Assembly (NCBI GenBank): GCA_019694595.1
Contig: JAIBBQ010000047.1
Coordinates: 1 to 36,377, forward strand
From: Myxococcaceae bacterium
Lineage (GTDB): Bacteria; Myxococcota; Myxococcia; Myxococcales; Myxococcaceae
Direction of reading: 5' to 3'
Length of the DNA: 36,377 nucleotides
Each line of letters opens with the position of its first letter. Within the stretch, counting starts at the first letter, position 1. The notes beneath the pieces are model-generated. The model searched no databases. It saw only the letters and a list, made by a program, of their open reading frames with translations, and was not told the DNA's origin. A program made the position numbers and the translations under genes. This document shows, in pieces, positions 24,094 through 32,228 of the stretch.

Positions 24094-24998
24094 GGGGTGC
24101 TCCTCTGCTCTTTCATGCCGGGCTCGGGCATGGAGACCACGAACATCACAACACCTCCCGCCAGCGCGGCGCCACCCACCCCCCAGAGGAGGTTGGCGGC
24201 CAGGCCCTTGCTGCTGGCGGATCCGGCGACTTCGGTGGCCTGTGCGTAGGTGAGCGACTTGTCGGTCTCCACCCGACTCGCCTCGCCGCGGGCCATCACG
24301 CCCAGCACGCTGCCCACCGCGATGGCGGCCAGGCCGGCGCCGGCGACGACGTAGCTGCTGATCCGCAGCTTGGAAGGCCCGGGCCCCTTGGGCTCGAGCG
24401 CGCGGGCGGCGGCGACGTCGACCGCGGCGGCCGGGGCGCCGTCGGCCTCCAGCAGCGGGGCGGGGTTGGGCTCGAAGAAGACCACCGACGCCTTGCCGGT
24501 GCGCAGCTGCGCCACCATCTTGCGCGTGCCTTCGCCGAAGATGCCGCTGAGCTCGACGTCGCCGGGCGCGAGGAAGAGCGCGATGGGCGTCTCCGGGTAC
24601 GTGTGGCCCTGAATGGTGAGCGACTTCGCGCCCGGCGCTTCGACTTCCAGGAAGCCGCGGCCTTCGGCTTCGGCCTGGGCGAGCGCGTTGCCGACCTTCT
24701 CCGCGACGTCGAGCGCGTCGCTCGCCCCGGGCGCCCGGCGCAGGTACAGCCGGTAGTAGAGGACGGTGAAGGCGACGTCGTTCACCTTCTCGTGGCACTT
24801 GGCGAGGTCGTACGCCACCTCGGGCGTCACGCGGATCTCGTCGGCCCGGCGGAAGTTCCAGATGGCCGCGCCGTACTCGCCCGCCTGGTAGAGCTGCTCG
24901 CCCTTGGTGAAGTAGGCCTTGAAGCGCTCGGTCTCCGCCGCCCCCGGCTGGAACAGGGGCGCGGACAGCAGCAGCGCTGTGAGCAACGAGACGGTCAC
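24090..24998 (-). CDS. TPR-like secreted/membrane protein with two C-terminal TM helices
   Basis: 302 residues from GTG at 24998, which places the signal peptide (VSLLTALLLSAPL) at the N-terminus with GAAGAGG upstream; a TTG at 25061 would add 21 residues with a basic segment and remains possible. Residues 25-90 look like a TPR pair (GEQLYQAGEYGAAIWNFRRA, VAYDLAKCHEK). A beta-rich part (about 110-165) resembles PEGA-type domains. Two membrane segments lie near the end, with VVAGAGLAAIAVGSVLGVMA in the first and WGVGGAALAGGVVMFVVSM in the second. This layout is common in myxobacterial proteins encoded beside Ser/Thr kinases. Its stop overlaps the start of the large lipoprotein gene, so the two are likely co-translated. 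Confidence 0.8.
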   Translation of the reverse strand: MTVSLLTALLLSAPLFQPGAAETERFKAYFTKGEQLYQAGEYGAAIWNFRRADEIRVTPEVAYDLAKCHEKVNDVAFTVLYYRLYLRRAPGASDALDVAEKVGNALAQAEAEGRGFLEVEAPGAKSLTIQGHTYPETPIALFLAPGDVELSGIFGEGTRKMVAQLRTGKASVVFFEPNPAPLLEADGAPAAAVDVAAARALEPKGPGPSKLRISSYVVAGAGLAAIAVGSVLGVMARGEASRVETDKSLTYAQATEVAGSASSKGLAANLLWGVGGAALAGGVVMFVVSMPEPGMKEQRSTP

Positions 24999-25135
24999 CT
25001 GGCGTGAACCTCTTCCCCGAGAGAACCGCGGCCTATAGCCGAAGTCGTTCCTTACCTCCAACCACCTCGCGCTACATCGCTCCGGCCAAACAGGCAGGTG
25101 CCGCGCCGGCGCCCGGCGGGTAAGGGAGCCTCACG

Positions 25136-26965
25136 GTGAGCGCGCGTCCGACGGGGAAGGGGAAAGGCAAGGAGCGGCCGGGGGCGAAGGCGCTCTTCCG
25201 GCAGCTGCCGCGCACCTTCGGCCTCGTGCTGCAGAGCGACGGCAGGAGCTTCGGGGTGGTGGTGGGCACCACGCTCCTCGGCGCGCTGGTGCCGGCGGCC
25301 ATGGCGTACGTGGCCAAGCTCATCGTCGACGCGGTGGTGCACGCGCAGCAGGGCGGCGACCAGACCGAGGTGCTGCGCTGGGTGGGCGTGGAGCTGGCGC
25401 TGGTGGCGGCGCAGCTCGCGCTCTCGCGGCTCGGCTCCTACGCGCGCGACGTGCTGCGGGCGAACCTGGCCAACATCATCAACGAGCGCATCCTCGAGAA
25501 GTCGCTCACGCTCGAGCTCAAGCACTTCGAGGACAGCGAGACGTACGACCGGCTGCAGAACGCGCGGCGCGAGGCCTCGAGCCGGCCGCTGTCGCTGGCG
25601 CTGTCCGCGCTGAGTCTGCTGCGCGGGGTGGTGACGCTGGTGAGCCTGGTGGCGGTGCTGGCGCACGTCGCGTGGTGGACGGTGCTGGTGCTGCTCGCCG
25701 CCTCGCTGCCCGGCTTCCTCGCCGAGGCCAAGCTCTCGGGCGAGGCCTACAAGCTCTACTCGTGGCGCGCGCCGGAAGGGCGGCGGCTCAACTACCTGGA
25801 GTGGATCCTCACCCGCGACAGCCACGTGAAGGAAGTGAAGCTCTACGGCCTGGGCGACTGGCTGCTCAACCGGTACCGCGAGCTGTTCGGCAAGTTCTTC
25901 GTGGAAGACCGCAAGCTCGCGCGCAAGCGGGCGCTGGTGGGCTTCGCCTTCGGCCTGCTGTCCACCGCGGGCTTCTACCTCTGCTACGCGGCGACCGCGG
26001 CCAAGGCGGCTTCCAGCGCGCTCACCGTGGGCGACCTCGCGCTCGCGCTCGCCGTCTTCCGCCAGGCGCAGGGGGCGCTGGAGTCGATCCTCGGAGCGCT
26101 CGCGTCCGCCTTCGAGGACGCGCTCTTCATGTCGAACCTCTTCGCCTTCCTCGAGCTGCCCACCGCGGGCGACTCGACCGCGCTCGCTGCGCCGAAGGCG
26201 CTGCCGTCGGGCGCGCAGCGGCTCGAACTCGACCACGTGAGCTTCCGCTACCCGGGGAAAGAGGCCTGGGCGCTGAAGGACGTGACGCTCACCCTGGAAG
26301 CCGGCCAGACGCTCGGCCTGGTGGGCGAGAACGGCGCCGGCAAGTCGACGCTCATCAAGCTGCTGCTGCGGCTCTACGAGCCCACCGAAGGCACCATTCG
26401 CTACGGCGGGGTGGACATTCGCGAGGTCGACGTCACGCAGCTGCGCGCGCGCTTCTCGGCGGTGTTCCAGGACTACGTGCGCTACCAGTTCAGCGCCCGC
26501 GACAACATCGCGCTGTCCGACGTGCGCAAGCGGGAAGACGAGCAGGCGGTGCGGCGCGCGGCCGACGCCGGCGGCGCCACCGAGGTCATCGAGGCGCTGC
26601 CCGACCGCTTCGAGACGGTGCTGGGCGGCTGGTTCGAGAAGGGCACCGAGCTGTCCGCGGGGCAGTGGCAGAAGCTGGCGGTGGCGCGCGCGTTCCTCCG
26701 CGAGGCGGAGGTGATGATCCTCGACGAGCCCACCGCGAGCATCGACGCCGAAGCCGAGGCCGCGCTCTTCGAGCGCTTCCAGCAGCTCGCCAAGGGCAAG
26801 TCGGCCATCGTCATCTCGCACCGCTTCTCCACCGTGCGCATGGCGGACCGCATCGCGGTGCTCGAAGGCGGGAAGCTCACCGAGCTCGGCAGCCACGGCG
26901 AGCTGGTGGCGCAAAAGGGCCGCTACGCCAGGCTCTTCGAGCTGCAGGCGCGCGGCTACGCCTGA
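25136..26965 (+). CDS. ABC exporter half-transporter (TM domain fused to ATPase)
   Basis: 609 residues. GTG start with GGGAG seven bases upstream. Membrane segments occupy about 40-330; the ATPase follows with Walker A GENGAGKST (Lys403), a Q-loop near FQDY, signature LSAGQ (506-510, Ala in place of the usual first Gly), Walker B MILDEPT (Asp530, Glu531) and H-loop SHRFS. Such proteins act as dimers and export lipids, peptides or drugs. No substrate can be assigned; the neighbouring M19 dipeptidase and small lipoprotein are in the same direction with gaps of 23 and 31 bases, so an operon is likely. It is transcribed away from the TPR-like gene across a gap of about 140 bases that must hold both promoters. 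Confidence 0.92.
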   Translation: MSARPTGKGKGKERPGAKALFRQLPRTFGLVLQSDGRSFGVVVGTTLLGALVPAAMAYVAKLIVDAVVHAQQGGDQTEVLRWVGVELALVAAQLALSRLGSYARDVLRANLANIINERILEKSLTLELKHFEDSETYDRLQNARREASSRPLSLALSALSLLRGVVTLVSLVAVLAHVAWWTVLVLLAASLPGFLAEAKLSGEAYKLYSWRAPEGRRLNYLEWILTRDSHVKEVKLYGLGDWLLNRYRELFGKFFVEDRKLARKRALVGFAFGLLSTAGFYLCYAATAAKAASSALTVGDLALALAVFRQAQGALESILGALASAFEDALFMSNLFAFLELPTAGDSTALAAPKALPSGAQRLELDHVSFRYPGKEAWALKDVTLTLEAGQTLGLVGENGAGKSTLIKLLLRLYEPTEGTIRYGGVDIREVDVTQLRARFSAVFQDYVRYQFSARDNIALSDVRKREDEQAVRRAADAGGATEVIEALPDRFETVLGGWFEKGTELSAGQWQKLAVARAFLREAEVMILDEPTASIDAEAEAALFERFQQLAKGKSAIVISHRFSTVRMADRIAVLEGGKLTELGSHGELVAQKGRYARLFELQARGYA

Positions 26966-26988
26966 CGCTCGCTCGGGCTCCCTGCTAG

Positions 26989-28224
26989 ATGCGGCCCATG
27001 CTCCGCTGGTCGCACCTCGCTCTGCTCCTCACCGCCTGCACCGCGCGCTTCGTGGCGCCGCCCCCCGCGCCCAAGGGCGTGGTCCGCGCCGACCTCCACC
27101 TGCACGTCACCATGGCCCAGGCCGCGCGGCCGCTGGTGCACGGCGAGAGCGGCGACGGGCTGCTCGCGACCTTCGGCGGCGCGCGGCTGCTCAACCAGGT
27201 CGACGACCAGATGCTGCAGGCGTCCGGCGTGCGGCTGGCCTTCGCGGCGCTGTGGCCGCCCTTCGAGGCGCGCGTGGGCCGCACCGCGCTCGACGAGGCG
27301 CTGGAGCAGCTCGACGGTCTCAAGCGCTTCACCCGCCGCCGCTCGGGCTACCAGCTCGCGCTCACCGCGGCGCAGGCGCGGGCGGGCCTCGCCAAGGGGC
27401 GCGTGGTGCTGCTGCCCCAGGTGGAAGGCGGCGAAGGCATCCGTCAGGTGGAAGACGTCGACGCGCTCTACGCGCGCGGCATGCGCTGCGTGACGCTGGT
27501 GCACTTCACTTCCAACGCGCTGGGCGGCGCCGCCAAGGGCCAGCTCGCCAAGGGCCTCTTCGGCCTCTCGCTCGAAGGCCTGGAGCCCCAGGGCCTCACC
27601 CCGCTCGGCCGGGAGGTGGTGGAGCGGCTGTTCGACCTCGGCGTGGTGGTGGACCTGGCGCACGCGTCCGACGCGCTGACCCGCGACGTGCTCGCGCTGT
27701 CGGAAGCGCGCGGGGTGCCGGTCATCGTCTCCCACGGCGGCACGCGCGCCTTTCAGCCCATCGAGCGCAACGTGTCCGACGAGCTCGCGGCGCGGGTGGT
27801 GAAGGGCGGCGGGCTGGTGGGCGTCACCGTGTACTCGGGGCAGGTGGCCGGCGTGCCCGCGGAGGCGCGCGCGGCGGCCGACGTGCCGGGCAGTTGCGAC
27901 GACGTCATCGCCCACTGGGCCCACTTCGCGCAGGCCACCGGCCACCCGGAGCGGGTGATGCTGGGCAGCGACCTCAACGGCTTCGTGGTGCGCGCGGGCC
28001 CGGGCGGCAGCTGCCCCAACGGCCTGCGCCACGCGGGCGACCTCTCGGACCTCTACGCGGGCCTCAAGGCGCACGGGCAGAGCGAGAAGGCGCTCGACGT
28101 CTCGGGCGAGGTGCTCCTGTCCGTGCTCGACCAGGTGGAGGCCCACGCGAGCGCCGCGGCGCGTGCGCGCGCGCTGCAGGCCGAGCCGCCGCCGCCGCCC
28201 GACCTCTTCGACGTCGGCTTCTGA
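26989..28224 (+). CDS. Membrane dipeptidase, peptidase family M19, lipoprotein
   Basis: 411 residues. The N-terminus has a lipobox LTAC (Cys17), so an outer- or inner-membrane lipoprotein is predicted; ATG at 26998 is an alternative start. Family M19 zinc ligand regions can be matched in order: DLHLH, QVEGGEGI (bridging Glu), DLAHAS, VSHGGTRAF and GSDLNG (usually GSDFDG, so one Asp is Asn here). Characterised members hydrolyse dipeptides, including those with D-amino acids, or similar amides. It has no good ribosome binding site. The context after an ABC exporter suggests processing of an imported or exported peptide-like compound, but this is only inference. Confidence 0.88.
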   Translation: MRPMLRWSHLALLLTACTARFVAPPPAPKGVVRADLHLHVTMAQAARPLVHGESGDGLLATFGGARLLNQVDDQMLQASGVRLAFAALWPPFEARVGRTALDEALEQLDGLKRFTRRRSGYQLALTAAQARAGLAKGRVVLLPQVEGGEGIRQVEDVDALYARGMRCVTLVHFTSNALGGAAKGQLAKGLFGLSLEGLEPQGLTPLGREVVERLFDLGVVVDLAHASDALTRDVLALSEARGVPVIVSHGGTRAFQPIERNVSDELAARVVKGGGLVGVTVYSGQVAGVPAEARAAADVPGSCDDVIAHWAHFAQATGHPERVMLGSDLNGFVVRAGPGGSCPNGLRHAGDLSDLYAGLKAHGQSEKALDVSGEVLLSVLDQVEAHASAAARARALQAEPPPPPDLFDVGF

Positions 28225-28255
28225 AGGCGGTTCCCTCTCCCGCGCGAGCGGGGCT

Positions 28256-28747
28256 ATGCCTCGGCCCATGCGCCTGGCCCTCGCCTTCCTCGCCGTCGTC
28301 GCTCTTTCAGGCTGCGCCGGGCTCAAGCCGCTCGAGCGCACCGACGTGGTGATGGTGCAGGGCTCCCGGGTGCGCGAGCTCATCAGCCGCGACGCGCACG
28401 AGGAAGAGCTCGCCGCGGGCAAGGGCCGCGAGTGGCACGACCCGCTCAACGCCAAGCCTCCGGTGCTGACCGACCTCGAGTCGCCGCTGGCGCTCAAGGC
28501 CGGCGAGTACCTGGTGCTGCGCCTCACCGAGGGCCGCGACGTCGAGCTCTCGAGCTCGGAAGACGTCATCTCCTGCACGTGGACGCCGGCGAAGCGGGTC
28601 GACGGGTGGAGCGGCGACCAGGCGGTGGAGACGAAGGAGTCCTTGCTCTACGTGCACGGCGACAAGCCCGGGAAGGGCAAGCTCAAGCTGGTGGACTCCA
28701 CCTGGGGCACCCACGAGTACGAGGTGCTGGTGAAGCCGCGGAAGTGA
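28256..28747 (+). CDS. Small lipoprotein, function unknown
   Basis: 163 residues with a clear lipoprotein signal (VALSGC, Cys20). ATG at 28268 is an alternative start that shortens the n-region. The mature part has no more than one cysteine beyond the lipobox, and the C-terminal 60 residues (SCTWTP, GKLKLVDSTWGTHEYEVLV) look like an Ig-type beta-sandwich. No enzyme motif is visible. It follows the dipeptidase by 31 bases. Its stop forms a hairpin with the stop of the convergent cytochrome gene. Confidence 0.78.
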   Translation: MPRPMRLALAFLAVVALSGCAGLKPLERTDVVMVQGSRVRELISRDAHEEELAAGKGREWHDPLNAKPPVLTDLESPLALKAGEYLVLRLTEGRDVELSSSEDVISCTWTPAKRVDGWSGDQAVETKESLLYVHGDKPGKGKLKLVDSTWGTHEYEVLVKPRK

Positions 28748-28759
28748 CGCCCGCCGTCA
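28745..28759. terminator. Hairpin formed by convergent stop codons
   Basis: TGACG and CGTCA flank CCCGC. The TGA of the + lipoprotein (28745-28747) and the TCA stop of the - cytochrome (28757-28759) are the outer ends of the stem. The geometry is the same as at 17100-17113. Weak as a terminator by itself. Confidence 0.35.
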
Positions 28760-29548
28760 GCCGCCCTTGGTGCCCATGGTGTGGCACCCCGAGGTCAGGC
28801 AGCTGATGTTGTCGTACTTGAACTCCGGCTTGTCGGCGTGGGTCGGGGTGAGGTCCGAGAGCGGGTGGCAGGTGCCGCCGCAGGAACGGGTGGTGAAGTC
28901 CTGCTGCCACGGCTTGCCGTAGACCGGGTTGGGGTGGCACTGCAGACAGCCCACCTTGGCGATGAAGTGCGGGAAGCCGCTGCCCACGTGGAACGGCAGG
29001 TGGCTCGCCACGCGGAAGACCTTCGAGTCGGCGTGGCACTTGAGGCAGGTGGCGGAGACGCGCTCGTAGCCGCCGGGCCCGACCTTCACCTCGGCGTGCT
29101 TGGCGTCGGTGGGGTTCGCCGGGTGGCAGGTGAGGCAGTCGACGTCGTGCCGGTCGGCGGTGTTCGGGTGGCACGACAGGCAGGGAACCCCCGCGTGCTT
29201 GCTGCCTTCGCGAATCGCGAAGTACGGCGTGTGGTCGAAGCGCACCGCGCTGCCGGTGGGGTGGCAGCTGTAACAGGCGGTGGGCGCGTAGACGAAGTTC
29301 TCGGTGATGCTGAAGTGCGCCGCCACGGTGGCGTTCTTCTCGTGCGAGTGGCAGCCGGTGCAGGCGAAGGTGCTGAAGGTGTCGGGGTCGGTGTGGCACA
29401 TCGTGCAGTCGAGCGCGTGCACGCCCGACTCGATGGGGAAGTAGGCGACGTGGTCCTTGGGTGAGAAGCCCACCGGCACGGGCTTCGACGTGTCGCAGCC
29501 CAGCGCAGCCGCCAGCACCAGCGACGCCAGGAGCCGCGCCCGCGTCAC
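28757..29548 (-). CDS. Multiheme cytochrome c lipoprotein
   Basis: 263 residues, GTG start overlapping the upstream stop as GTGA. The signal peptide ends AAALGC (Cys18), a slightly atypical lipobox. Seven CXXCH heme sites are visible (Cys48, 63, 92, 123, 138, 168, 201) plus two non-standard ones: C-GGT-CH (223-228) and C-LTSG-CH (250-256). Several further histidines could be distal ligands. The protein should be exported and carry 7 to 9 c-type hemes, acting in periplasmic or outer-surface electron transfer. It is the last gene of the ApbE/DUF2271 block and is translationally coupled to the DUF2271 protein, which supports a shared redox role. Confidence 0.92.
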   Translation of the reverse strand: MTRARLLASLVLAAALGCDTSKPVPVGFSPKDHVAYFPIESGVHALDCTMCHTDPDTFSTFACTGCHSHEKNATVAAHFSITENFVYAPTACYSCHPTGSAVRFDHTPYFAIREGSKHAGVPCLSCHPNTADRHDVDCLTCHPANPTDAKHAEVKVGPGGYERVSATCLKCHADSKVFRVASHLPFHVGSGFPHFIAKVGCLQCHPNPVYGKPWQQDFTTRSCGGTCHPLSDLTPTHADKPEFKYDNISCLTSGCHTMGTKGG

Positions 29549-32097
29549 CGCGTCGAACGCCGCCGGCGCAGGAGCGTGGTGAGGCCCGCCAGGAGCCCGC
29601 CGAGCGCGGGGGTGAGGCCGGTGGCGCCGCAGCCGCCGCCACCGCCGGGGCCGCCGCCGTCGTTCTGCACCTTCACGTTCGCCGGCGGCGAGAGGCCCAT
29701 GTTGCCCGCGAGGTCGAAGGCCTGGGCGTCGATGACGTGGGAGCCGTTCTTGAGCACGGTGGTGTCGACACCGTACTCGTACGGCGCCGCGGACACCTCT
29801 CCCACCGCCATGCCGTCGACGCGGAAGACGACCTTGGCGATGCCGCCCTTGTCGACCGCGCCCACGCGCACCAGGGCGTGGCCGGAGACCTCCGCGCCTT
29901 CCGACGGGGTGAGCAGGGTGACCGACGGGGGCGTGGTGTCGCCGCCGATGTCCAGCACCTCGATGGTGCGCTCGGTGGTCATGCCGCCCGCGGTGGCGCG
30001 CACCTTGGCCGCGCCGGGGACGCCGCCCGCGGTGAAGAGCCCGGTGGTGGACACGCTGCCCGCGCCGGTGGCGGACCAGATGACGAGCGGCATGGGGCTC
30101 AGCGCGCGGCCGAACTGGTCGCTGCCCGCGACGCCGAGCTGCAGCGTCTTGAAGAGCGCCACCTGCGCCGACGGCGGGGTGACGTCGAGCGCGGTGACCG
30201 CCACCGCCACCTTGACCGTGGTGTTGGCCGACACCGTGAAGCCGGCGGCGTTCTTCACCGTGACGCTGAGCAGGTAGTCGCCCGGCGCCGAGAAGCTCAC
30301 CACGGTGTGCTTGGCGGCGTTGCTGCCGTTGGGCGCGAAGACCGCGCCCGCCGGGGCCGAGGTCCAGGTGTAGGTCAGCGCCGGCTCGCCCTTGCTGTCG
30401 GCGCCGAGCACGTCGAGCTCGGTCTTGGTGCCCAGCACCGGGTTCTCGAGCGCCGACGGCGCGGTGGCGATGGTCGGCGGCGAGCCGGAGGCGATGGTGA
30501 CCTGCGCCGACGCGCTGCTGCTGCCCGCCGCGGTGGCGGTGAGCGTGTACGGCCCGCCCACCGCGCTGCCCGCGGTGAAGAGGCCGGCGGGGGTCACCGA
30601 GCAGCCGGTGCAGCCCGAGCCCACCGACCAGGTGACCGCGGGCGCGGCGGCGAGCGGCGTGCCGAACTGGTCGACCGCGGACGCGGTGAACTGCTGGGTG
30701 CCTCCGGTGGGCAGCGTCGCGGTCGAAGGGATGACGCCCAGGCCCTTGGGCGTCGAGGCCACGAGCACCGTCACCGTGCTGGTGACCGACAGGCCCTTGG
30801 CGTTGGCGATGGAGACGGTGAGCGGGTAGCTGCCCGCGGCGGTGAAGGTGGCGGTGGTGGCCTTGGCGGCGTTGCTGCCGTTGGGCGCGAAGCTCACCGC
30901 GGCCGGGCCGCCCGTCGACGACCAGGTGTAGGTGAGGCCCGCCTCGCCCGCGGTGTCGGCACCCAGGGCGCTCACGCCCACCGAGGTGCCCCCGACGGTG
31001 GCGGCGGCCGCGGCGGCGGCGGTGGCGATGGTGGGGGGCGCGCCGGTGGCCACGGTGAGGCTCGCGGTGCCCGACTTGCCGCCGCCGGTCGCGGTGATGG
31101 TGAACGGGCCGCCCGCGGTGCCCTGCGCGGTGAAGACGCCCGCCGCGGAGATGGTGCCGCCGCCGGAGGTGGTCCAGGTGAAGGTGGGCTGGCTCGCCAG
31201 CGCGGCGCCGAACTGGTCCTTCGCCTGCGCCGAGAAGGTCACCGTGCCGTTGGTGGCCACGCCGGTGGTGGCGGGGCTCACCGCGACCGAGGCGACGCTG
31301 GCGGTGACGGTGACGTTGACCGCGCTGGTGACCTTCAGGCCCGCGGCGTCGGTGAGGGTGACGGTGAGCGCGTAGCTGCCCGCGGCGCTGAAGGTGGCGG
31401 TGGTGTTCTTGGCGGCGTTGGTGCCGTTGGGGCTGAAGGCGACGTTGCCCGGGCCGCTCGTCTTGGCCCACGCGTAGGTGAGCGCGGCTTCCCCGGAGTC
31501 GTCGGCGCCCAGCACCGAGAGCGCGCTGCTCGCGGTGGCGGTGGTGGCGGGGCTCGCGGCGGCCGCGGTGGCCACGCTGGGCGCCTGGTTGCCGCCGCCG
31601 GTGACGGGCGTGAAGTTGATGTTCACCGCGTTGTGGCCGCCGCCGGACGTGGTCTGGGTCGACGGCGCGCTGCCCTTGGTGAAGGTGAAGGTGCCCTGGT
31701 TGTTCTGGCTCGCGGAGCTGGAGTTGGCGTCGCAGGTCTCCATGCGAATGGTGTACTTGCCGTCGGGCACCACCGCGCCGGCCTTGTTCTTCAGGTCCCA
31801 GGTGACGTTGAGCGTGGCGCTGTGGTTGGGCCGGGTGGCGCCGGAGACGGCGTCGGCGTCGCCGCTGCCCGCGGACTGGTTCCAGGCCACGAGGTGCGAC
31901 TTGCGCGTGCCGGCCCAGCGGCCGATGGTCTTCACGAAGGCGCCGTTGGAGTCCTGGATCCACACCGCGACGATGTTCTTGGGGTTGTAACCACCCCCGG
32001 CAGGGGTGGTGGTGAAGCTGACGGTCAACCCCTGGGCGAAGCTCGGGGTGGCCACCAGCAGGGCGAAGGCAGCGGCGATCGTGAAGTGCGCTTTCAC
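29545..32097 (-). CDS. DUF2271 flavinylation-type protein with Ig modules and MYXO-CTERM tail
   Basis: 850 residues, GTG start. Sec signal peptide to about residue 22 (ATPSFA). Residues 24-145 match DUF2271 by pattern: YNPKNIVAVWIQDSNGAFVK, a lone Trp-rich segment, DAVSGAT (82-88), then VTWDLKNKAGAVVPDGKYTI. The D-x-x-SGAT sequence is the type recognised by ApbE for FMN attachment, with Thr88 as the predicted acceptor. Three modules follow (about 165-700), each a PKD/cadherin-like unit plus a BIG2-like unit. After a last Ig-like domain (about 715-810), the tail has a Gly-rich run, Cys, a hydrophobic stretch and LLRRRRS, the MYXO-CTERM layout cut by myxosortase. Predicted: a surface-anchored flavoprotein extended on an Ig stalk, between an ApbE gene and a cytochrome gene. 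Confidence 0.88.
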   Translation of the reverse strand: MKAHFTIAAAFALLVATPSFAQGLTVSFTTTPAGGGYNPKNIVAVWIQDSNGAFVKTIGRWAGTRKSHLVAWNQSAGSGDADAVSGATRPNHSATLNVTWDLKNKAGAVVPDGKYTIRMETCDANSSSASQNNQGTFTFTKGSAPSTQTTSGGGHNAVNINFTPVTGGGNQAPSVATAAAASPATTATASSALSVLGADDSGEAALTYAWAKTSGPGNVAFSPNGTNAAKNTTATFSAAGSYALTVTLTDAAGLKVTSAVNVTVTASVASVAVSPATTGVATNGTVTFSAQAKDQFGAALASQPTFTWTTSGGGTISAAGVFTAQGTAGGPFTITATGGGKSGTASLTVATGAPPTIATAAAAAAATVGGTSVGVSALGADTAGEAGLTYTWSSTGGPAAVSFAPNGSNAAKATTATFTAAGSYPLTVSIANAKGLSVTSTVTVLVASTPKGLGVIPSTATLPTGGTQQFTASAVDQFGTPLAAAPAVTWSVGSGCTGCSVTPAGLFTAGSAVGGPYTLTATAAGSSSASAQVTIASGSPPTIATAPSALENPVLGTKTELDVLGADSKGEPALTYTWTSAPAGAVFAPNGSNAAKHTVVSFSAPGDYLLSVTVKNAAGFTVSANTTVKVAVAVTALDVTPPSAQVALFKTLQLGVAGSDQFGRALSPMPLVIWSATGAGSVSTTGLFTAGGVPGAAKVRATAGGMTTERTIEVLDIGGDTTPPSVTLLTPSEGAEVSGHALVRVGAVDKGGIAKVVFRVDGMAVGEVSAAPYEYGVDTTVLKNGSHVIDAQAFDLAGNMGLSPPANVKVQNDGGGPGGGGGCGATGLTPALGGLLAGLTTLLRRRRSTR
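29990..31600 (-). repeat. Three tandem PKD-like plus BIG2-like coding modules
   Basis: Each module has LTY-x-W, then a phrase like FAPNGSNAAK, then A-x-G-x-Y-x-L-x-V, and a second half with VSPATT-like start, DQFG and GLFTAG-like segments. The three FSPNGTNAAK/FAPNGSNAAK copies and three DQFG copies are the easiest markers. Boundaries are approximate. Confidence 0.7.
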
Positions 32098-32228
32098 AGG
32101 TTCCCTCAGGAGTCTCGGGGAACTGCAAGCGCTGCGCCTCTCAGGTTCCCAAGCGGTCCAGGGACTTGGCGCGGTGGATCTGGCCTACCCATGCACCAGC
32201 GACAGGGCATGGAAGCTCCACTGTCAGT

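Noticed and set aside
20098-24249. 1383-codon open frame on the + strand over the pseudokinase and lipoprotein genes
   Set aside because: Low-complexity Arg/Gly/Val translation; the minus-strand genes have lipobox, kinase fold and ribosome binding sites.
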